Below, piece after piece: positions 37,316 to 46,445 of a DNA stretch of 64,000 bases. The translations under genes were made by a program, and so were the position numbers. Position 1 is the first letter of the stretch. Each line of letters begins with the position of its first letter. Source of the stretch: Fen-178 sp963722575 (GTDB taxonomy: Bacteria > Acidobacteriota > Terriglobia > Bryobacterales > Bryobacteraceae); the NCBI GenBank assembly GCA_963722575.1, contig CAVRNR010000022.1, positions 1,736,001 to 1,800,000 on the forward strand, read 5' to 3'. The notes under the pieces are model-generated. The model was given only the letters and a program-made list of their open reading frames with translations, was not told the origin of the DNA and ran no database searches.

Positions 37316-37384
37316 GGCCTTGAATCGGATTGTAGCACTTTCCGATCTCTCGATATCCAGTCCAATATGGTATGGTATGGATTG
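37316..37384 (+). promoter_or_regulatory. divergent promoter region with TATGG direct repeats before pdxR
   Basis: 69 bases between the divergent RidA-like and pdxR genes. Immediately before the pdxR start lie three overlapping repeats (ATATGGTATGGTATGG, about 37363-37380). PdxR-type MocR regulators are known to bind direct repeats at their own promoters. The match to a binding site is an inference. Confidence 0.4.
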
Positions 37385-38893
37385 ATGGATTTTGCGCCAT
37401 CTCTGATTCACGAATCCGAAGTCCCGCTTTACCGCCAGCTCTATCAGCAATTTGCGGAGAAGATCCGGTCTCAAGAGCTGCCCCGTGGTGAGCGTCTACC
37501 AGCCACCCGCGAATTGGCTGGCCTGCTTGGACTGAACCGTACCACCGTCTCGGCGGCGTATGAAATGCTCGAAGCCGAGGGGTTGATCTCCGGCCAGGTG
37601 GGCCGCGGCAGTTTCGTGACGGGGCATTCGGCGGGGGTGCCTTCTGTGCCCGGCGGGGTGGATTGGAATTCTCTGCTGGAGCGCGGCGATACGGCGTCCC
37701 TGGGACATCCGGGCGGGGCGCCCTCTGGGGTGCCCCCAGGGCCTGGCGGCGAAGTCATCAGCTTCGAGATGTCGCGGCCTTCGCGCGCGCTGTTTCCTTT
37801 GGATGAATTCCGCGCCAGTTGCGAGGCGGTGCTGGCGCGGCAGGATTTGGCCGGCATCCTGCAATTGGGCTCGCCCGCGGGCTTCGAGCCGCTGCGGCGC
37901 TATCTCATGGAAGAGGCGCGCCGCCAGCATCTGGCGAGTCCCGGCGACGACCTGATCGTCACCAATGGCTGCCAGCAGGCGCTCGACCTCATCGGCCGCG
38001 TGATGCTGCGACCCGGCGACACGGTAGCGGTGGAGGACCCCGTCTACCCGGGCCTGAAGAACCTGCTGGCCGGAATTGGCGCCCAGCTTGTGGGCATTCC
38101 GGTGGGTGCGGAAGGGCTCGACATCGCGCAACTGGAGCGCGTGTTGGAACGGGAGCGGCCGCGCTTCCTGGTGGTGACCTCGAATTTCCAAAACCCCACG
38201 GGTGCAACCCTGCCGCTGGCGGCGCGGCGCCAACTGCTGGAGGCGGCGCGCGCGGCGCGCGTGCCGGTGGTGGAGAACGACGCCTATGGCGAGTTGCGCT
38301 ACGAAGGCGAGCCGCTGCCGGCCATCAAGCAACTGGACGAAAACAGCGGCACGGTCTTGCTCCGCAGCTTTTCCAAGGTGAGTTTCCCGGGCCTGCGGGT
38401 GGGCTGGGTGGTGGGGCCGAAGCCCCTGATCGACCGCCTGCGCCAGGCCAAGGAGGCCGCCGACCTGCATACCGACCAGCTTTCCCAGGCGGTGCTGCTC
38501 GAGTTCTCGGAATCCGGACGCCTGGAGGCCCATCGCGCGCGTGTGCTCCAAGCCGGCGTCGAGCGGCTGGCCGCGACCCTGGACGCCTGCCGCCGGTATC
38601 TGCCGGCCAACGCGCGCTGGACGCGGCCCCAAGGCGGAATGAACGTCTGGGTTCGGCTGCCCGAGCCTCTGGATGCCGGCGAGCTCCTGCCGCGGGCGCA
38701 AAAGGAAGGTGTGGCTTATCTGCCCGGCCGGTACTTCGCGGTATCCCGGCTCGAGCCGGGAGCGTTAAGGCTGAGTTTCGCAGGCCTCACTCCGGACCAG
38801 ATCCGAAATGGCCTGGCGATTTTGGGACGAATTGTCGCGGGCGAGATCGAAAGCGCTTCCGGGAGCTTCGAACCCGCCAGCGCGATGGTGTAG
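37385..38893 (+). CDS. pdxR: MocR/GntR-type regulator with aminotransferase domain, probable PdxR
   Basis: 502 residues from ATG 37385. The N-terminal GntR winged helix spans about residues 12-80 ('YRQLYQQFAEKIRSQELPRG', 'LPATRELAGLLGLNRTTVSA', 'EGLISGQVGRGSFV'). A Pro/Gly-rich linker follows, then a fold-type-I aminotransferase domain with 'VTNGCQQALDLIGRVMLRPG', 'VTSNFQNPTGATLPLAARR', 'VENDAYGELRYEG' and the PLP Lys at about residue 331 in 'LLRSFSKVSFPGLRVGWV'. It lies directly upstream of pdxS and pdxT on the same strand, so it is most likely the PLP-sensing activator of PLP synthesis. Confidence 0.88.
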   Translation: MDFAPSLIHESEVPLYRQLYQQFAEKIRSQELPRGERLPATRELAGLLGLNRTTVSAAYEMLEAEGLISGQVGRGSFVTGHSAGVPSVPGGVDWNSLLERGDTASLGHPGGAPSGVPPGPGGEVISFEMSRPSRALFPLDEFRASCEAVLARQDLAGILQLGSPAGFEPLRRYLMEEARRQHLASPGDDLIVTNGCQQALDLIGRVMLRPGDTVAVEDPVYPGLKNLLAGIGAQLVGIPVGAEGLDIAQLERVLERERPRFLVVTSNFQNPTGATLPLAARRQLLEAARAARVPVVENDAYGELRYEGEPLPAIKQLDENSGTVLLRSFSKVSFPGLRVGWVVGPKPLIDRLRQAKEAADLHTDQLSQAVLLEFSESGRLEAHRARVLQAGVERLAATLDACRRYLPANARWTRPQGGMNVWVRLPEPLDAGELLPRAQKEGVAYLPGRYFAVSRLEPGALRLSFAGLTPDQIRNGLAILGRIVAGEIESASGSFEPASAMV

Positions 38894-38903
38894 GAAGAAT
38901 AAT

Positions 38904-39005
38904 GGCCACGGATGAACACGGATGAACACGGATAAGAAAAACAAAGAAACTCAAAGTTTTCCTGATTTATGCTTATCTGTGTTTATCCGTGTTCATCCGT
39001 GCCTA
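38904..39005. repeat. long dispersed hairpin, GGATGAACACGG family, copy 1
   Basis: The left arm GGCCACGGATGAACACGG is followed by a second GATGAACACGG unit and ATAAG. After a spacer the right arm reads CTTATCTGTGTTTATCCG, then TGTTCATCCGTGCC. The element occupies nearly the whole pdxR-pdxS gap. A second copy with the same AATGGCC edge lies at 60913-61006. Confidence 0.75.
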
Positions 39006-39027
39006 AATTTCTTAGGTTTTCAGGGAG

Positions 39028-39924
39028 ATGGAAATGTTTGAATTTTCGAGCGAAGAGTTTCGATTGAAGGTCGGCTTGGCGGAGATGCTCAAGGGCGGCG
39101 TCATCATGGACGTCACCAACGCCGAACAGGCCAAGATTGCCGAAGACGCCGGGGCTTGCGCCGTGATGGCGCTGGAGCGCGTGCCGGCGGATATCCGCAA
39201 GGAAGGCGGCGTCGCCCGCATGGCCAACATCGGCAAGATCGAAGAGATCATGCGCACGGTCCACATTCCCGTCATGGCCAAGGCGCGTATCGGCCACTTC
39301 ATGGAAGCGCGCATTCTGGAGGCGCTGGGCGTGGACTACATCGACGAGAGCGAAGTGCTCACCCCCGCCGACGAAGAGCACCACATCGCCAAGAGCGATT
39401 TCAAGGTTCCGTTCGTGTGCGGCGCCCGCAACCTGGGTGAGGCCCTGCGGCGCATCGCCGAGGGCGCGGCCATGATCCGCACCAAGGGCGAGGCCGGGTC
39501 GGGCAACATCGTCGAGGCCGTGCGCCACATACGCACCATCGTGAAGCAGATGAAGCAGCTCACGGTGCTCGGAAAGGAAGAGCTGGTGCACCAGGCGAAA
39601 GAGTTGCAAGCGCCGCTCGAGCTGGTGGAATGGGTGGCGCAGCACGGAAAGCTGCCGACGCCCAACTTTTCGGCGGGCGGCATTGCCACGCCGGCCGATG
39701 CGGCGCTGGTGATGCAGCTTGGCGCCGAGGCGGTGTTCGTGGGATCGGGGATCTTCAAATCGTCCGACCCGGCGGCGCGCGCGCAGGCCATCGTGCACGC
39801 AGCCAAGAACTTCGACAATCCGGAGAAACTGCTGGAGGCGAGCCGGTTGCTGGGCGAAGCCATGCCGGGGCTGGATATCGCCAAAATGCCGGAGTCGGAA
39901 CTGTTGCAGACCAGAGGCTGGTGA
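39028..39924 (+). CDS. pdxS: pyridoxal 5'-phosphate synthase lyase subunit PdxS
   Basis: A 298-residue TIM-barrel synthase that makes PLP from ribose 5-phosphate, glyceraldehyde 3-phosphate and ammonia delivered by PdxT. 'KGGVIMDVTNAEQAKIAEDA' includes the substrate-binding Asp, and 'ACAVMALERVPADIRKEGGV' plus 'VMAKARIGHFMEARILEALG' with 'YIDESEVLTPADE' are signatures. 'RTKGEAGSGNIVEAVRHIR' contains the phosphate loop. It overlaps pdxT in a TGATG junction. Confidence 0.97.
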   Translation: MEMFEFSSEEFRLKVGLAEMLKGGVIMDVTNAEQAKIAEDAGACAVMALERVPADIRKEGGVARMANIGKIEEIMRTVHIPVMAKARIGHFMEARILEALGVDYIDESEVLTPADEEHHIAKSDFKVPFVCGARNLGEALRRIAEGAAMIRTKGEAGSGNIVEAVRHIRTIVKQMKQLTVLGKEELVHQAKELQAPLELVEWVAQHGKLPTPNFSAGGIATPADAALVMQLGAEAVFVGSGIFKSSDPAARAQAIVHAAKNFDNPEKLLEASRLLGEAMPGLDIAKMPESELLQTRGW

Positions 39925-40502
39925 TGAAGCGGGTGGGCGTGCTCTCGCTTCAGGGAGATTTTGCGGCGCACGGGGCGGCCCTCGAGCGCGCCGGCGCCGA
40001 GCCTGTGTACGTGCGCGAGCGAGAGCAATTCCGCGACATCGACGGGTTGGTGATTCCGGGCGGCGAAAGCACTACCATGCTCAAGCTGCTTCACCAGGAC
40101 GGGCTGATGGACGCGCTGGCGGAATTCGGCCGCCACAAGCCGGTTTTCGGCACGTGCGCCGGGGCAATCCTGATGGCCGCCGAGGTGTGGAATCCCCCGC
40201 AGGAGAGCCTGGCGCTGATGGCGATCGCCGTGGAACGCAACGCCTATGGCCGGCAGATCGACAGCCGCGTGACCGTGCTCGAACCCGAGCCGGAGTTTCA
40301 GAAACGCACGGCGCCCGGCAAGCTCGAGGCGGTCTTCATCCGCGCTCCGGTCATCCGCCGCGTCAACGGCGGCGGGCAGGTGCTGGCGCGCTATCGGGGC
40401 GATCCCGTGCTGGTCGAGCAGGGCCGCCATCTGGTGGCCACGTTCCATCCCGAACTGACCGCGGATTCGCGCGTGCATGCGCTCTTTCTGGAGAAGCTAT
40501 GA
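39924..40502 (+). CDS. pdxT: pyridoxal 5'-phosphate synthase glutaminase subunit PdxT
   Basis: A 192-residue class-I glutaminase that feeds ammonia to PdxS. 'VGVLSLQGDFAAHGAALERA', 'LVIPGGESTTMLKLL', the nucleophile Cys in 'PVFGTCAGAILMA' and the His/Glu pair in 'ATFHPELTAD' are all present. ATG 39924 overlaps the pdxS stop. Its own stop overlaps the next ATG, so pdxS, pdxT and the phosphatase-like gene form one operon. Confidence 0.96.
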   Translation: MKRVGVLSLQGDFAAHGAALERAGAEPVYVREREQFRDIDGLVIPGGESTTMLKLLHQDGLMDALAEFGRHKPVFGTCAGAILMAAEVWNPPQESLALMAIAVERNAYGRQIDSRVTVLEPEPEFQKRTAPGKLEAVFIRAPVIRRVNGGGQVLARYRGDPVLVEQGRHLVATFHPELTADSRVHALFLEKL

Positions 40503-40951
40503 GCGATCCCCTCAAGCGTGTGCTGTTTGTGTGTGTGGGCAACGCCTGCCGCAGCCAGATGGCCGAGGCTTTCGCGCGCGTCTACGGCCAGGACGCGTTG
40601 ATAGCCGCCAGCGCGGGTCTCACTCCGGCCATGGCCGTGATGTCGGATACCGTTCGCGCCATGGCGGAAAAGGAAATCGACATCCGCGACCAGTTTCCCA
40701 AGAGCGTCTACCACATGCGCCGCTCGAAGTTCGACCTGGTGGTCAACATGACCGGCCTCGCGCTGCCCGACAGCATCGGCGCGACCGTCGAGGAATGGAT
40801 GGTGCCCGACCCCGTCTCGATGAAGTATGAAGACCACTGCAAGGTGCGCGACGAAATCGAGCAGTTGGTGATGAACCTGATTCTCAAGCTGCGCCGGGAG
40901 CAGCGCGCCCCCCAATTCCGCGGTCAGGGTTCGGGCCGGCTGAAGATGTGA
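40499..40951 (+). CDS. low-molecular-weight phosphatase / ArsC-type arsenate reductase
   Basis: 150 residues. The P-loop 'LFVCVGNACRSQMAEAFAR' has the Cys12-x5-Arg18 motif of LMW protein-tyrosine phosphatases and thioredoxin-coupled ArsC. 'DLVVNMTGLALPDSIGATVE' with 'WMVPDPVSMKYEDHCKVRDE' contains the catalytic Asp region (DP). The pair of resolving cysteines typical of ArsC is not clearly present, so a phosphatase is as likely as an arsenate reductase. It is co-translated with pdxT by a 4-base overlap. Confidence 0.75.
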   Translation: MSDPLKRVLFVCVGNACRSQMAEAFARVYGQDALIAASAGLTPAMAVMSDTVRAMAEKEIDIRDQFPKSVYHMRRSKFDLVVNMTGLALPDSIGATVEEWMVPDPVSMKYEDHCKVRDEIEQLVMNLILKLRREQRAPQFRGQGSGRLKM

Positions 40952-40994
40952 AGCTCGCGGCGATTCGGCCCGCGGACTACTGTATCATGGGCCA

Positions 40995-41633
40995 ATGCGA
41001 ACTCTTGGATTGTACGTTTGCCTTCTTGCGGGAGCTCAACTCGCCGCCCAGAACTCACAATTCGCCTTCTAGAACGGCCAGGTTGCGATCAGAGAGAAGC
41101 ACGGTCAGCCGCACGACCACAAACTGAACCGCGTGATGATCTACCTGGGGGCCAGTGGGGAGACGCTGCATTACCTGGACGGCCGCGACGTGGTCCTGAA
41201 GTGGGGGGACCGCGATATCAAATGGAGCCCGGCCAGCGGTCTGCACACCTCGGAAATGACAAACAAGAACCCGATCCAACTCATCGATATCGGAATCAAG
41301 ACGCCGGGGAATCCCGCCAAGGTGGCGATCACGGCTCTCGACCCGTTGCGGGTGGATCCCAAAGACTACAAGTTGGAATTTGAGAACAACCAGGTCCGGG
41401 TCACCCGCGTCAAGATCGGTCCGCGGCAGAGCGTGCCGATGCACGAGTACGTCCTCAACCACGTGGTGGTTTATTTGACGGATCAGAATGTCCGCGAGAC
41501 CTCGCCCGAGGGAAAGGCCGAGGTGAAGCAGCACAAGGCGGGGGAATTCAGTTGGAGCGGCCCCTCGAAACATAAGATCGAGAACCTGAGTGACAAGCCC
41601 TTCGAAGCGGCGGTGGTGGAATTGAAGAACTGA
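40995..41633 (+). pseudogene. secreted cupin-like protein with in-frame amber codon
   Basis: ATG 40995 opens a signal peptide ('LGLYVCLLAGAQLAAQ') and the same frame continues to 41633. A TAG at 41070-41072 interrupts it after 25 codons. Beyond it the sequence reads 'NGQVAIREKHGQPHDHKLNR' and then two cupin-like halves, including 'PRQSVPMHEYVLNHVVVYLT' with a possible metal His. A fragment starting at 41133 could be translated alone but would lack the export signal. Either a nonsense mutation, a sequencing error or readthrough explains this. Function unknown. Confidence 0.7.
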
Positions 41634-41650
41634 ATTCCATCCCGGTCGCG

Positions 41651-43600
41651 CTACTGGAAGGTCACCATCAACACGTTCGAAGCCGTCCCGGCCACCGAGA
41701 CGCTTAGACTCACAGTTCCGCTTCCGGCCAGACTGCGCGGCAGGGGCACGTTCACCTGATCGAGGCCCACATAGGTAGGAGCCGCGCCGGCATACGCCGC
41801 GGGCAGCGACTGGCCGCCGACTTCGACTGTCACATCGGAGAGCGCCGCGCGGTTGCGAATGCCCGTGCCATAGAATACCAGCGATGTCTGGTCGCCCGTG
41901 CCGCCAAAGCCGATCGGCGCCGTGGTGCAGGTTCCCGGAGCGCAGGGATAGTTGTACGTATAGCCGAACGTTTGCGTGCCGTCCGCATGTGTGGTGACCA
42001 CCTGCGCCGCCGCGGCCCCCTTGCCGTCGCCATTGGCGGAGATCAACCCGGGCGCCACGGTTGCCAGCATCACGGTGCTCTGGATGCCGCCCGACGGCGT
42101 GGCGACGGTCAGGACCGCTGGGCCAGTGTGCATGCCATCCGGGATCTGCGCGTTGATCTGCTCCGGCCCCGCATAAAACAACGGCATCGCGGCTTGGGAG
42201 CCGGTGTTGTCGGTGATGGTGACGCTGGCGCCGCCCAGCGTGAATGGCAGAGGCACGGATGGGGCCTGTGCGATGGTGGAGGCAAGGTCACTGCCGTAAA
42301 TGCTCACGATCGACGCCGGCGCCACGGGCGCAGTGCCGCTCGCTGCCGAGACCGTTACCGGCCAACTCACCGGCCCAATTGCCGCGGCGTAGGATTGCCC
42401 CACCGGGCTCAACTCTCCGGCGCGCATGGCAGCGGATGCCGCGGCGTTTATGGCCGCGGTCTGCTGGTCGGTGGTCTCATTGCCGTACTGGTTGTAGTCC
42501 AGGTAGGCGAAGAACCAATCGAAGGGGAAGGGCGAGAGATAGTACAGGTTCTTCCAGTAGGCCAGCTTGACTAACTCGCCCAGAAACTCCGAATCGAGTG
42601 GCTCCCAGAAACTGAAGTTGTCATACGGATCGCCGTTGAGCGCTTGAATGATGGCAAACTCGCTCGACTGCATCTGGCTGTCCGTCACCTTCTTCAGCCA
42701 CGCTTCGGAGATGGCCACGCCCTTGCCGGCGGCGCGCGCAGCGTCCAGGTAAGTCACCGCAAGAGGAAGAAGATTCAGATTGGCCGAGTAGATATGCAGG
42801 TCAATGTAATCCGTGCCCGCGCCTACGAGCGCGTCGAGGTATGTGCTCCCGTTGGTCTGCCAGTTGCCGATACCGGCTCCGATCAGGGGCTTGCCGTTGA
42901 TCCCCGCGGCGCGGAGTTGACTGGTAATAGTCGCGATTTCGGTGGCATATTCCTGTGGCGTGTACTCGGCCGGGAGCCCCAGTAGCGCGGATTGAGTATC
43001 GGGCTCGGAACCCAGGTTCAGGTAGTCCGGCTGCACCTGCTGCGCAATGACCAGCGCGTTCTGTCCCCGCCCGGCAGTTACGTCCGCCTCCGAAAGGGTG
43101 GCGTAGTACTTAGCCAGCGGCAGATCGGTGTCGACACTGGGGAACAGCACGGATGCTTCAATCACCACTTTCAATCCGCGCTTGTGGGCTTCCGACACAA
43201 AGTTCTGGTAGAAAGCTACCATCTGTGGGTAATCCTGCGGGTCGTTATTGTACTGATAGAACGGTTGATACAACGTCGGGAACCCAATACAAGTGGTGAC
43301 GGACTGGACGCCCACCAGGGCAAAGGCGTTCAGTTGGATCAGAACCTGGGTAAAGGCGCCGGGGGCGAGCAGGGTCGCCGGCCCGCGATTGCAGTCGGCG
43401 GTAGTCACTTCGGTGCCGAAAGCTACCGGGGTTTTGACGCCGTTCCATCCCGCGGTGACAGTGGTGTTGAAGCTGTCAAGGTCGCCCTGGAGCTGGTTGC
43501 ATATGGCGCTCAAGCTGGCTGGAGTGGAGGAGCACTGGGCCGCAGCCCGGCCCGCGTGGAGGCATATCAGCGCGAGACAGAAACCAAGATGCCGCTTCAT
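41651..43600 (-). CDS. secreted TIM-barrel glycosidase-like protein with Solibacter C-terminal domain
   Basis: 649 residues with signal peptide 'LGFCLALICLHAGRAAA'. Residues about 45-390 look like a glycoside-hydrolase TIM barrel. 'YLNLGSEPDTQSALL' ends strand 4 with a Glu in the acid/base position, and 'GKGVAISEAWLKKVT' supplies a candidate nucleophile Glu, the spacing expected for clan GH-A. From about residue 415 the sequence ('APASIVSIYGSDLASTIAQA', 'PLFYAGPEQINAQIPDG', 'GLDQVNVPLPRSLAGSG') is the Solibacter C-terminal domain (TIGR03437 type). The substrate is unknown; a GH53-like galactanase is one possibility. Confidence 0.7.
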   Translation of the reverse strand: MKRHLGFCLALICLHAGRAAAQCSSTPASLSAICNQLQGDLDSFNTTVTAGWNGVKTPVAFGTEVTTADCNRGPATLLAPGAFTQVLIQLNAFALVGVQSVTTCIGFPTLYQPFYQYNNDPQDYPQMVAFYQNFVSEAHKRGLKVVIEASVLFPSVDTDLPLAKYYATLSEADVTAGRGQNALVIAQQVQPDYLNLGSEPDTQSALLGLPAEYTPQEYATEIATITSQLRAAGINGKPLIGAGIGNWQTNGSTYLDALVGAGTDYIDLHIYSANLNLLPLAVTYLDAARAAGKGVAISEAWLKKVTDSQMQSSEFAIIQALNGDPYDNFSFWEPLDSEFLGELVKLAYWKNLYYLSPFPFDWFFAYLDYNQYGNETTDQQTAAINAAASAAMRAGELSPVGQSYAAAIGPVSWPVTVSAASGTAPVAPASIVSIYGSDLASTIAQAPSVPLPFTLGGASVTITDNTGSQAAMPLFYAGPEQINAQIPDGMHTGPAVLTVATPSGGIQSTVMLATVAPGLISANGDGKGAAAAQVVTTHADGTQTFGYTYNYPCAPGTCTTAPIGFGGTGDQTSLVFYGTGIRNRAALSDVTVEVGGQSLPAAYAGAAPTYVGLDQVNVPLPRSLAGSGTVSLSVSVAGTASNVLMVTFQ

Positions 43601-43642
43601 GGTTTGGTTAACCCGCCGGCATCCCGAAAGTTTTCCAGCCCC

Positions 43643-45001
43643 CTAGAACCGCGTCGTCTCCGTGAAGTTGAACTCGCGCACCTTCATGGCGGGGGCCACC
43701 ATGTCGTAGGTCTCTTCTCCCGAGGCGCGCACGGGGGCGGAGAGCGCCTCCACGTTCGAGAGCATCTCGATCAGGCCCTGGTTGAAGCGGAAATTGCGCA
43801 CACCCGCGGCCACGCGGCCGGCTTCGATCAGGAACGTTCCGTCGCGCGTCATGCCGGTGAAGATCTTCTCGTAGGGGTCCACCTCGCGGATGTACCACAG
43901 GCGCGTGACCAGAATACCGCGCTCCGTCGAAGCCACCATGTGTTCCAGCGAAGTTTCTCCGCCGGCGATGACGATATTAGTGGGAGCTTCTCCGAACTCA
44001 TTGGGCAGCGGGAAACCGTGGCCTGTGGGCGTAGGGCCCAGAGGGCACCCCGCCAGCGCCGCGGCCTGGCGGCTGTAGGCGACCTCGCGCACCACGCCGC
44101 GCTCCACCAGCGTGAGCGGCTTTCGCGGCACGCCCTCGCCATCGAACGGCGGGCCCGACTGCAACGGGTGGCCAGCGTCGTCGTGAATCGTGATGTTTTC
44201 GCCGAAGATCCGCTCGCCGATGCGATCTTTCAGAAAACTGCGGCCATCGCGGATGGCCGTGGCGCTGAAGTCGGGAAACATCTGGCCGGTCAGGTCGAGC
44301 ACCGCGGCCGGCTCCAGGATCACGGTATAGCGGCCCGGCGGCAACTCGCGCGGGGCCGTCGATTCGGCGGCTTTGCGCGCGGCAGTGAGGGCCAGTTCCA
44401 ACGGGTTGAGCGCGGCGAGATTACAGGCGCTGGCCTTGGCCCATCCGGAACTGTCCGCCGCCATGGCGGTGATGGAGAAGCGCGCCATGGTCTCGGTGTG
44501 CCGCGCCAGGACGCCGCGCGAATTCAGCAGCACGAAGGCCGATTCGCCGGTGGAATAGATGCCCGCGGCGGTCTGGCGGGCCGCCTCTACGGCGTGGATG
44601 GCCTCCGCCACGGCCCGCGCGCGCTCCTCCGGCGTGGCGCGCGCCGTGTTTTCAAACCACCGCGCGACGCCCTGGTATTCCGCTGGCGACGCGAGCGTCG
44701 GCAGATCCGGATCTGGCTCCGTCAGCTTGGCGATGGCGATGGCCTCCGCCACCACTTCGCGGATGGCGTCTCGGCTCAGCCGGTTGGTGGAGGCGCGCGC
44801 GGTGCGCCCATCGATTACCGGCCGCACCGAAAGATGGGTGGTGCGCTCCGCCACGTTCTGATGAATGGCGTTGTTGGCGAACCGCGTCAGCGCTTCGTTG
44901 GCGCCGGCGACGATGGCTTCGATTTCGGTGACGCCGAGCGCCCGCGCGGCATCCACAACCTGCCCGAAGATGGCCTCAGCGGCTTCCGCATTATCCCGCA
45001 T
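43643..45001 (-). CDS. pmbA: TldE/PmbA-like subunit of the TldD/TldE metalloprotease
   Basis: 452 residues from ATG 45001, overlapping the tldD stop by 11 bases; a longer start at 45049 is possible. It has the TldD/PmbA fold ('ALGVTEIEAIVAGANEALTR', 'GIYSTGESAFVLLNSRGVLA', 'GRYTVILEPAAVLDLTG', 'TRDGTFLIEAGRVAAGV') but no HExxxH motif, as expected for the TldE partner. TldD/TldE unwinds and degrades peptide substrates and matures some RiPPs. No precursor peptide gene was seen nearby. Confidence 0.9.
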   Translation of the reverse strand: MRDNAEAAEAIFGQVVDAARALGVTEIEAIVAGANEALTRFANNAIHQNVAERTTHLSVRPVIDGRTARASTNRLSRDAIREVVAEAIAIAKLTEPDPDLPTLASPAEYQGVARWFENTARATPEERARAVAEAIHAVEAARQTAAGIYSTGESAFVLLNSRGVLARHTETMARFSITAMAADSSGWAKASACNLAALNPLELALTAARKAAESTAPRELPPGRYTVILEPAAVLDLTGQMFPDFSATAIRDGRSFLKDRIGERIFGENITIHDDAGHPLQSGPPFDGEGVPRKPLTLVERGVVREVAYSRQAAALAGCPLGPTPTGHGFPLPNEFGEAPTNIVIAGGETSLEHMVASTERGILVTRLWYIREVDPYEKIFTGMTRDGTFLIEAGRVAAGVRNFRFNQGLIEMLSNVEALSAPVRASGEETYDMVAPAMKVREFNFTETTRF

Positions 45002-46445
45002 AAGCGCTCCCGATCCGGATGTTGCGGAACCGCGCGGGGCTGGCGCCATGGCCGGTGCCCATCACCTGCTCGGGCTGGCCCTTGCCGCAGTTCGGCACGC
45101 CCCACAGGGTCCAGTGACGGACCCCGGCGATGGCCGCGCAGGCATTCCAGAATTCAGTCGAGATGCCGCTGTAGCTGGGGTTCTTGAGCATGCGGACGCG
45201 CTTGCCGTGGCGCATCTCCCAGCCGATTTCGCAGCCGAACTGAAAGTTGTAGCGCTTGTCGTCAATGGACCAGCTCCGGTTGGTCTCCATGCAGATGGCG
45301 TGGTCCACATCGAAGACCTCTTCGAGCGACTGTTCGCCCGGAAGCAGGCTGACATTGGTCATGCGGATGAGCGGCAGCCGTTCCCAGCCATCGGCGCGCA
45401 TGCAGCCGTTGGAGCGCGCTTCGCCAACCGCCGCGGCGGTCTCGCGCGAAGTCATGTAGCCCACGAAACGGCCGCCGCGGATGATGTCGGTGGCTTGCGC
45501 CGGCACGCCTTCGTCGTCGAACGCGAAGGTGCCCAGTCCGGGCCCGTGTTCGAGGCGCGCGTCGCACACCACGTTGACGATTTCCGAGCCGTAGCGCAGC
45601 CGGCCAAGCTGGTCGAGCGTGAGAAAGCTCATGCCGGCGTAGTTGGCTTCGCTGCCCAGCACGCGGTCGAGCTCGATGGGGTGGCCGATGGATTCGTGGA
45701 TCTGCAAACCGAGCTGCGAGCTGTCCAGAATCAGGTCGAATTCGCCTTCGGGACACTGATCGGCGGCGTGCAGCGCCACCGCCTCTTCTGCCACGCGCGG
45801 CGCGTTTTCGAGCAGGCGCAGCTCATCCACCAGCTCATAGCCCTTCAACTGGTACTGGCCGCCGAACGAATTGGAATAGGAGCGCCGCTGGATCTCGCCA
45901 TCCTTGTAGCTGACGGCCGCAAAACCGGCACCCGTCATCGAGCGGGTCTGGTCGATGAGACTGCCGAGAGTGGATGCGAAGACCTGCCGCCGGCGCTCGA
46001 AGTGCATGGAGGCTTCCGCCAGGCTGACGCCCGGGTGGCGGCGCAATTCCGCATCCACCGCCAGCAGAACCGCCAGGTTGCGGTCCACGGGAATGGAGAA
46101 CGGATCGATCTGGAACGGCGAGACCCAGGTGGCTTCGTACTTTTGTTCCGGAGCGAGCACAACCTCCCGTTTCCGTGCCGCCGTGCCGGAGCGCGCGATC
46201 TGGAGCGCCAGGGCGGCGGCGGATTGGATGCCCTCCTTCCTGAGATCGTCGGTGGCGGCGAACCCCCAACAGCCTGATGCCAGCACGCGAATCCCGATCC
46301 CCATGGATTCGGAGCTCGAGACATGGCCGGCCTTGCCGTTCTTGGTGGTGACTTCGCGCTCGCGGATCTCGAGGGCGCGCGCGTCGGCGTAGGTGACGCC
46401 GCGCCGGGCCACGGCGTCGAGCGCGCTTAGTGCCAAGTCTTTCAT
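44991..46445 (-). CDS. tldD: TldD-like catalytic subunit of the TldD/TldE metalloprotease
   Basis: 484 residues. The zinc-binding HExxxH motif is visible in 'SSQLGLQIHESIGHPIELDR'. Other signatures are 'AGMSFLTLDQLGRLRYGSEI', 'DDEGVPAQATDIIRGGRFVG' and 'GHGASPARFRNIRIGSA' at the C-terminus. Its ATG overlaps the stop of the threonine synthase gene (ATGA), giving an operon thrC-tldD-pmbA. Confidence 0.93.
   Translation of the reverse strand: MKDLALSALDAVARRGVTYADARALEIREREVTTKNGKAGHVSSSESMGIGIRVLASGCWGFAATDDLRKEGIQSAAALALQIARSGTAARKREVVLAPEQKYEATWVSPFQIDPFSIPVDRNLAVLLAVDAELRRHPGVSLAEASMHFERRRQVFASTLGSLIDQTRSMTGAGFAAVSYKDGEIQRRSYSNSFGGQYQLKGYELVDELRLLENAPRVAEEAVALHAADQCPEGEFDLILDSSQLGLQIHESIGHPIELDRVLGSEANYAGMSFLTLDQLGRLRYGSEIVNVVCDARLEHGPGLGTFAFDDEGVPAQATDIIRGGRFVGYMTSRETAAAVGEARSNGCMRADGWERLPLIRMTNVSLLPGEQSLEEVFDVDHAICMETNRSWSIDDKRYNFQFGCEIGWEMRHGKRVRMLKNPSYSGISTEFWNACAAIAGVRHWTLWGVPNCGKGQPEQVMGTGHGASPARFRNIRIGSAYAG

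Noticed and set aside
36212..37474. Longer start (37474) for the RidA-like gene
   Set aside because: It would cover the pdxR promoter and start and would remove the signal peptide from the N-terminus; ATG 37315 fits better.
42992..45187. A 731-codon plus-strand open frame
   Set aside because: It lies opposite the glycosidase and pmbA genes, both supported by motifs; its protein shows only antisense-type composition.
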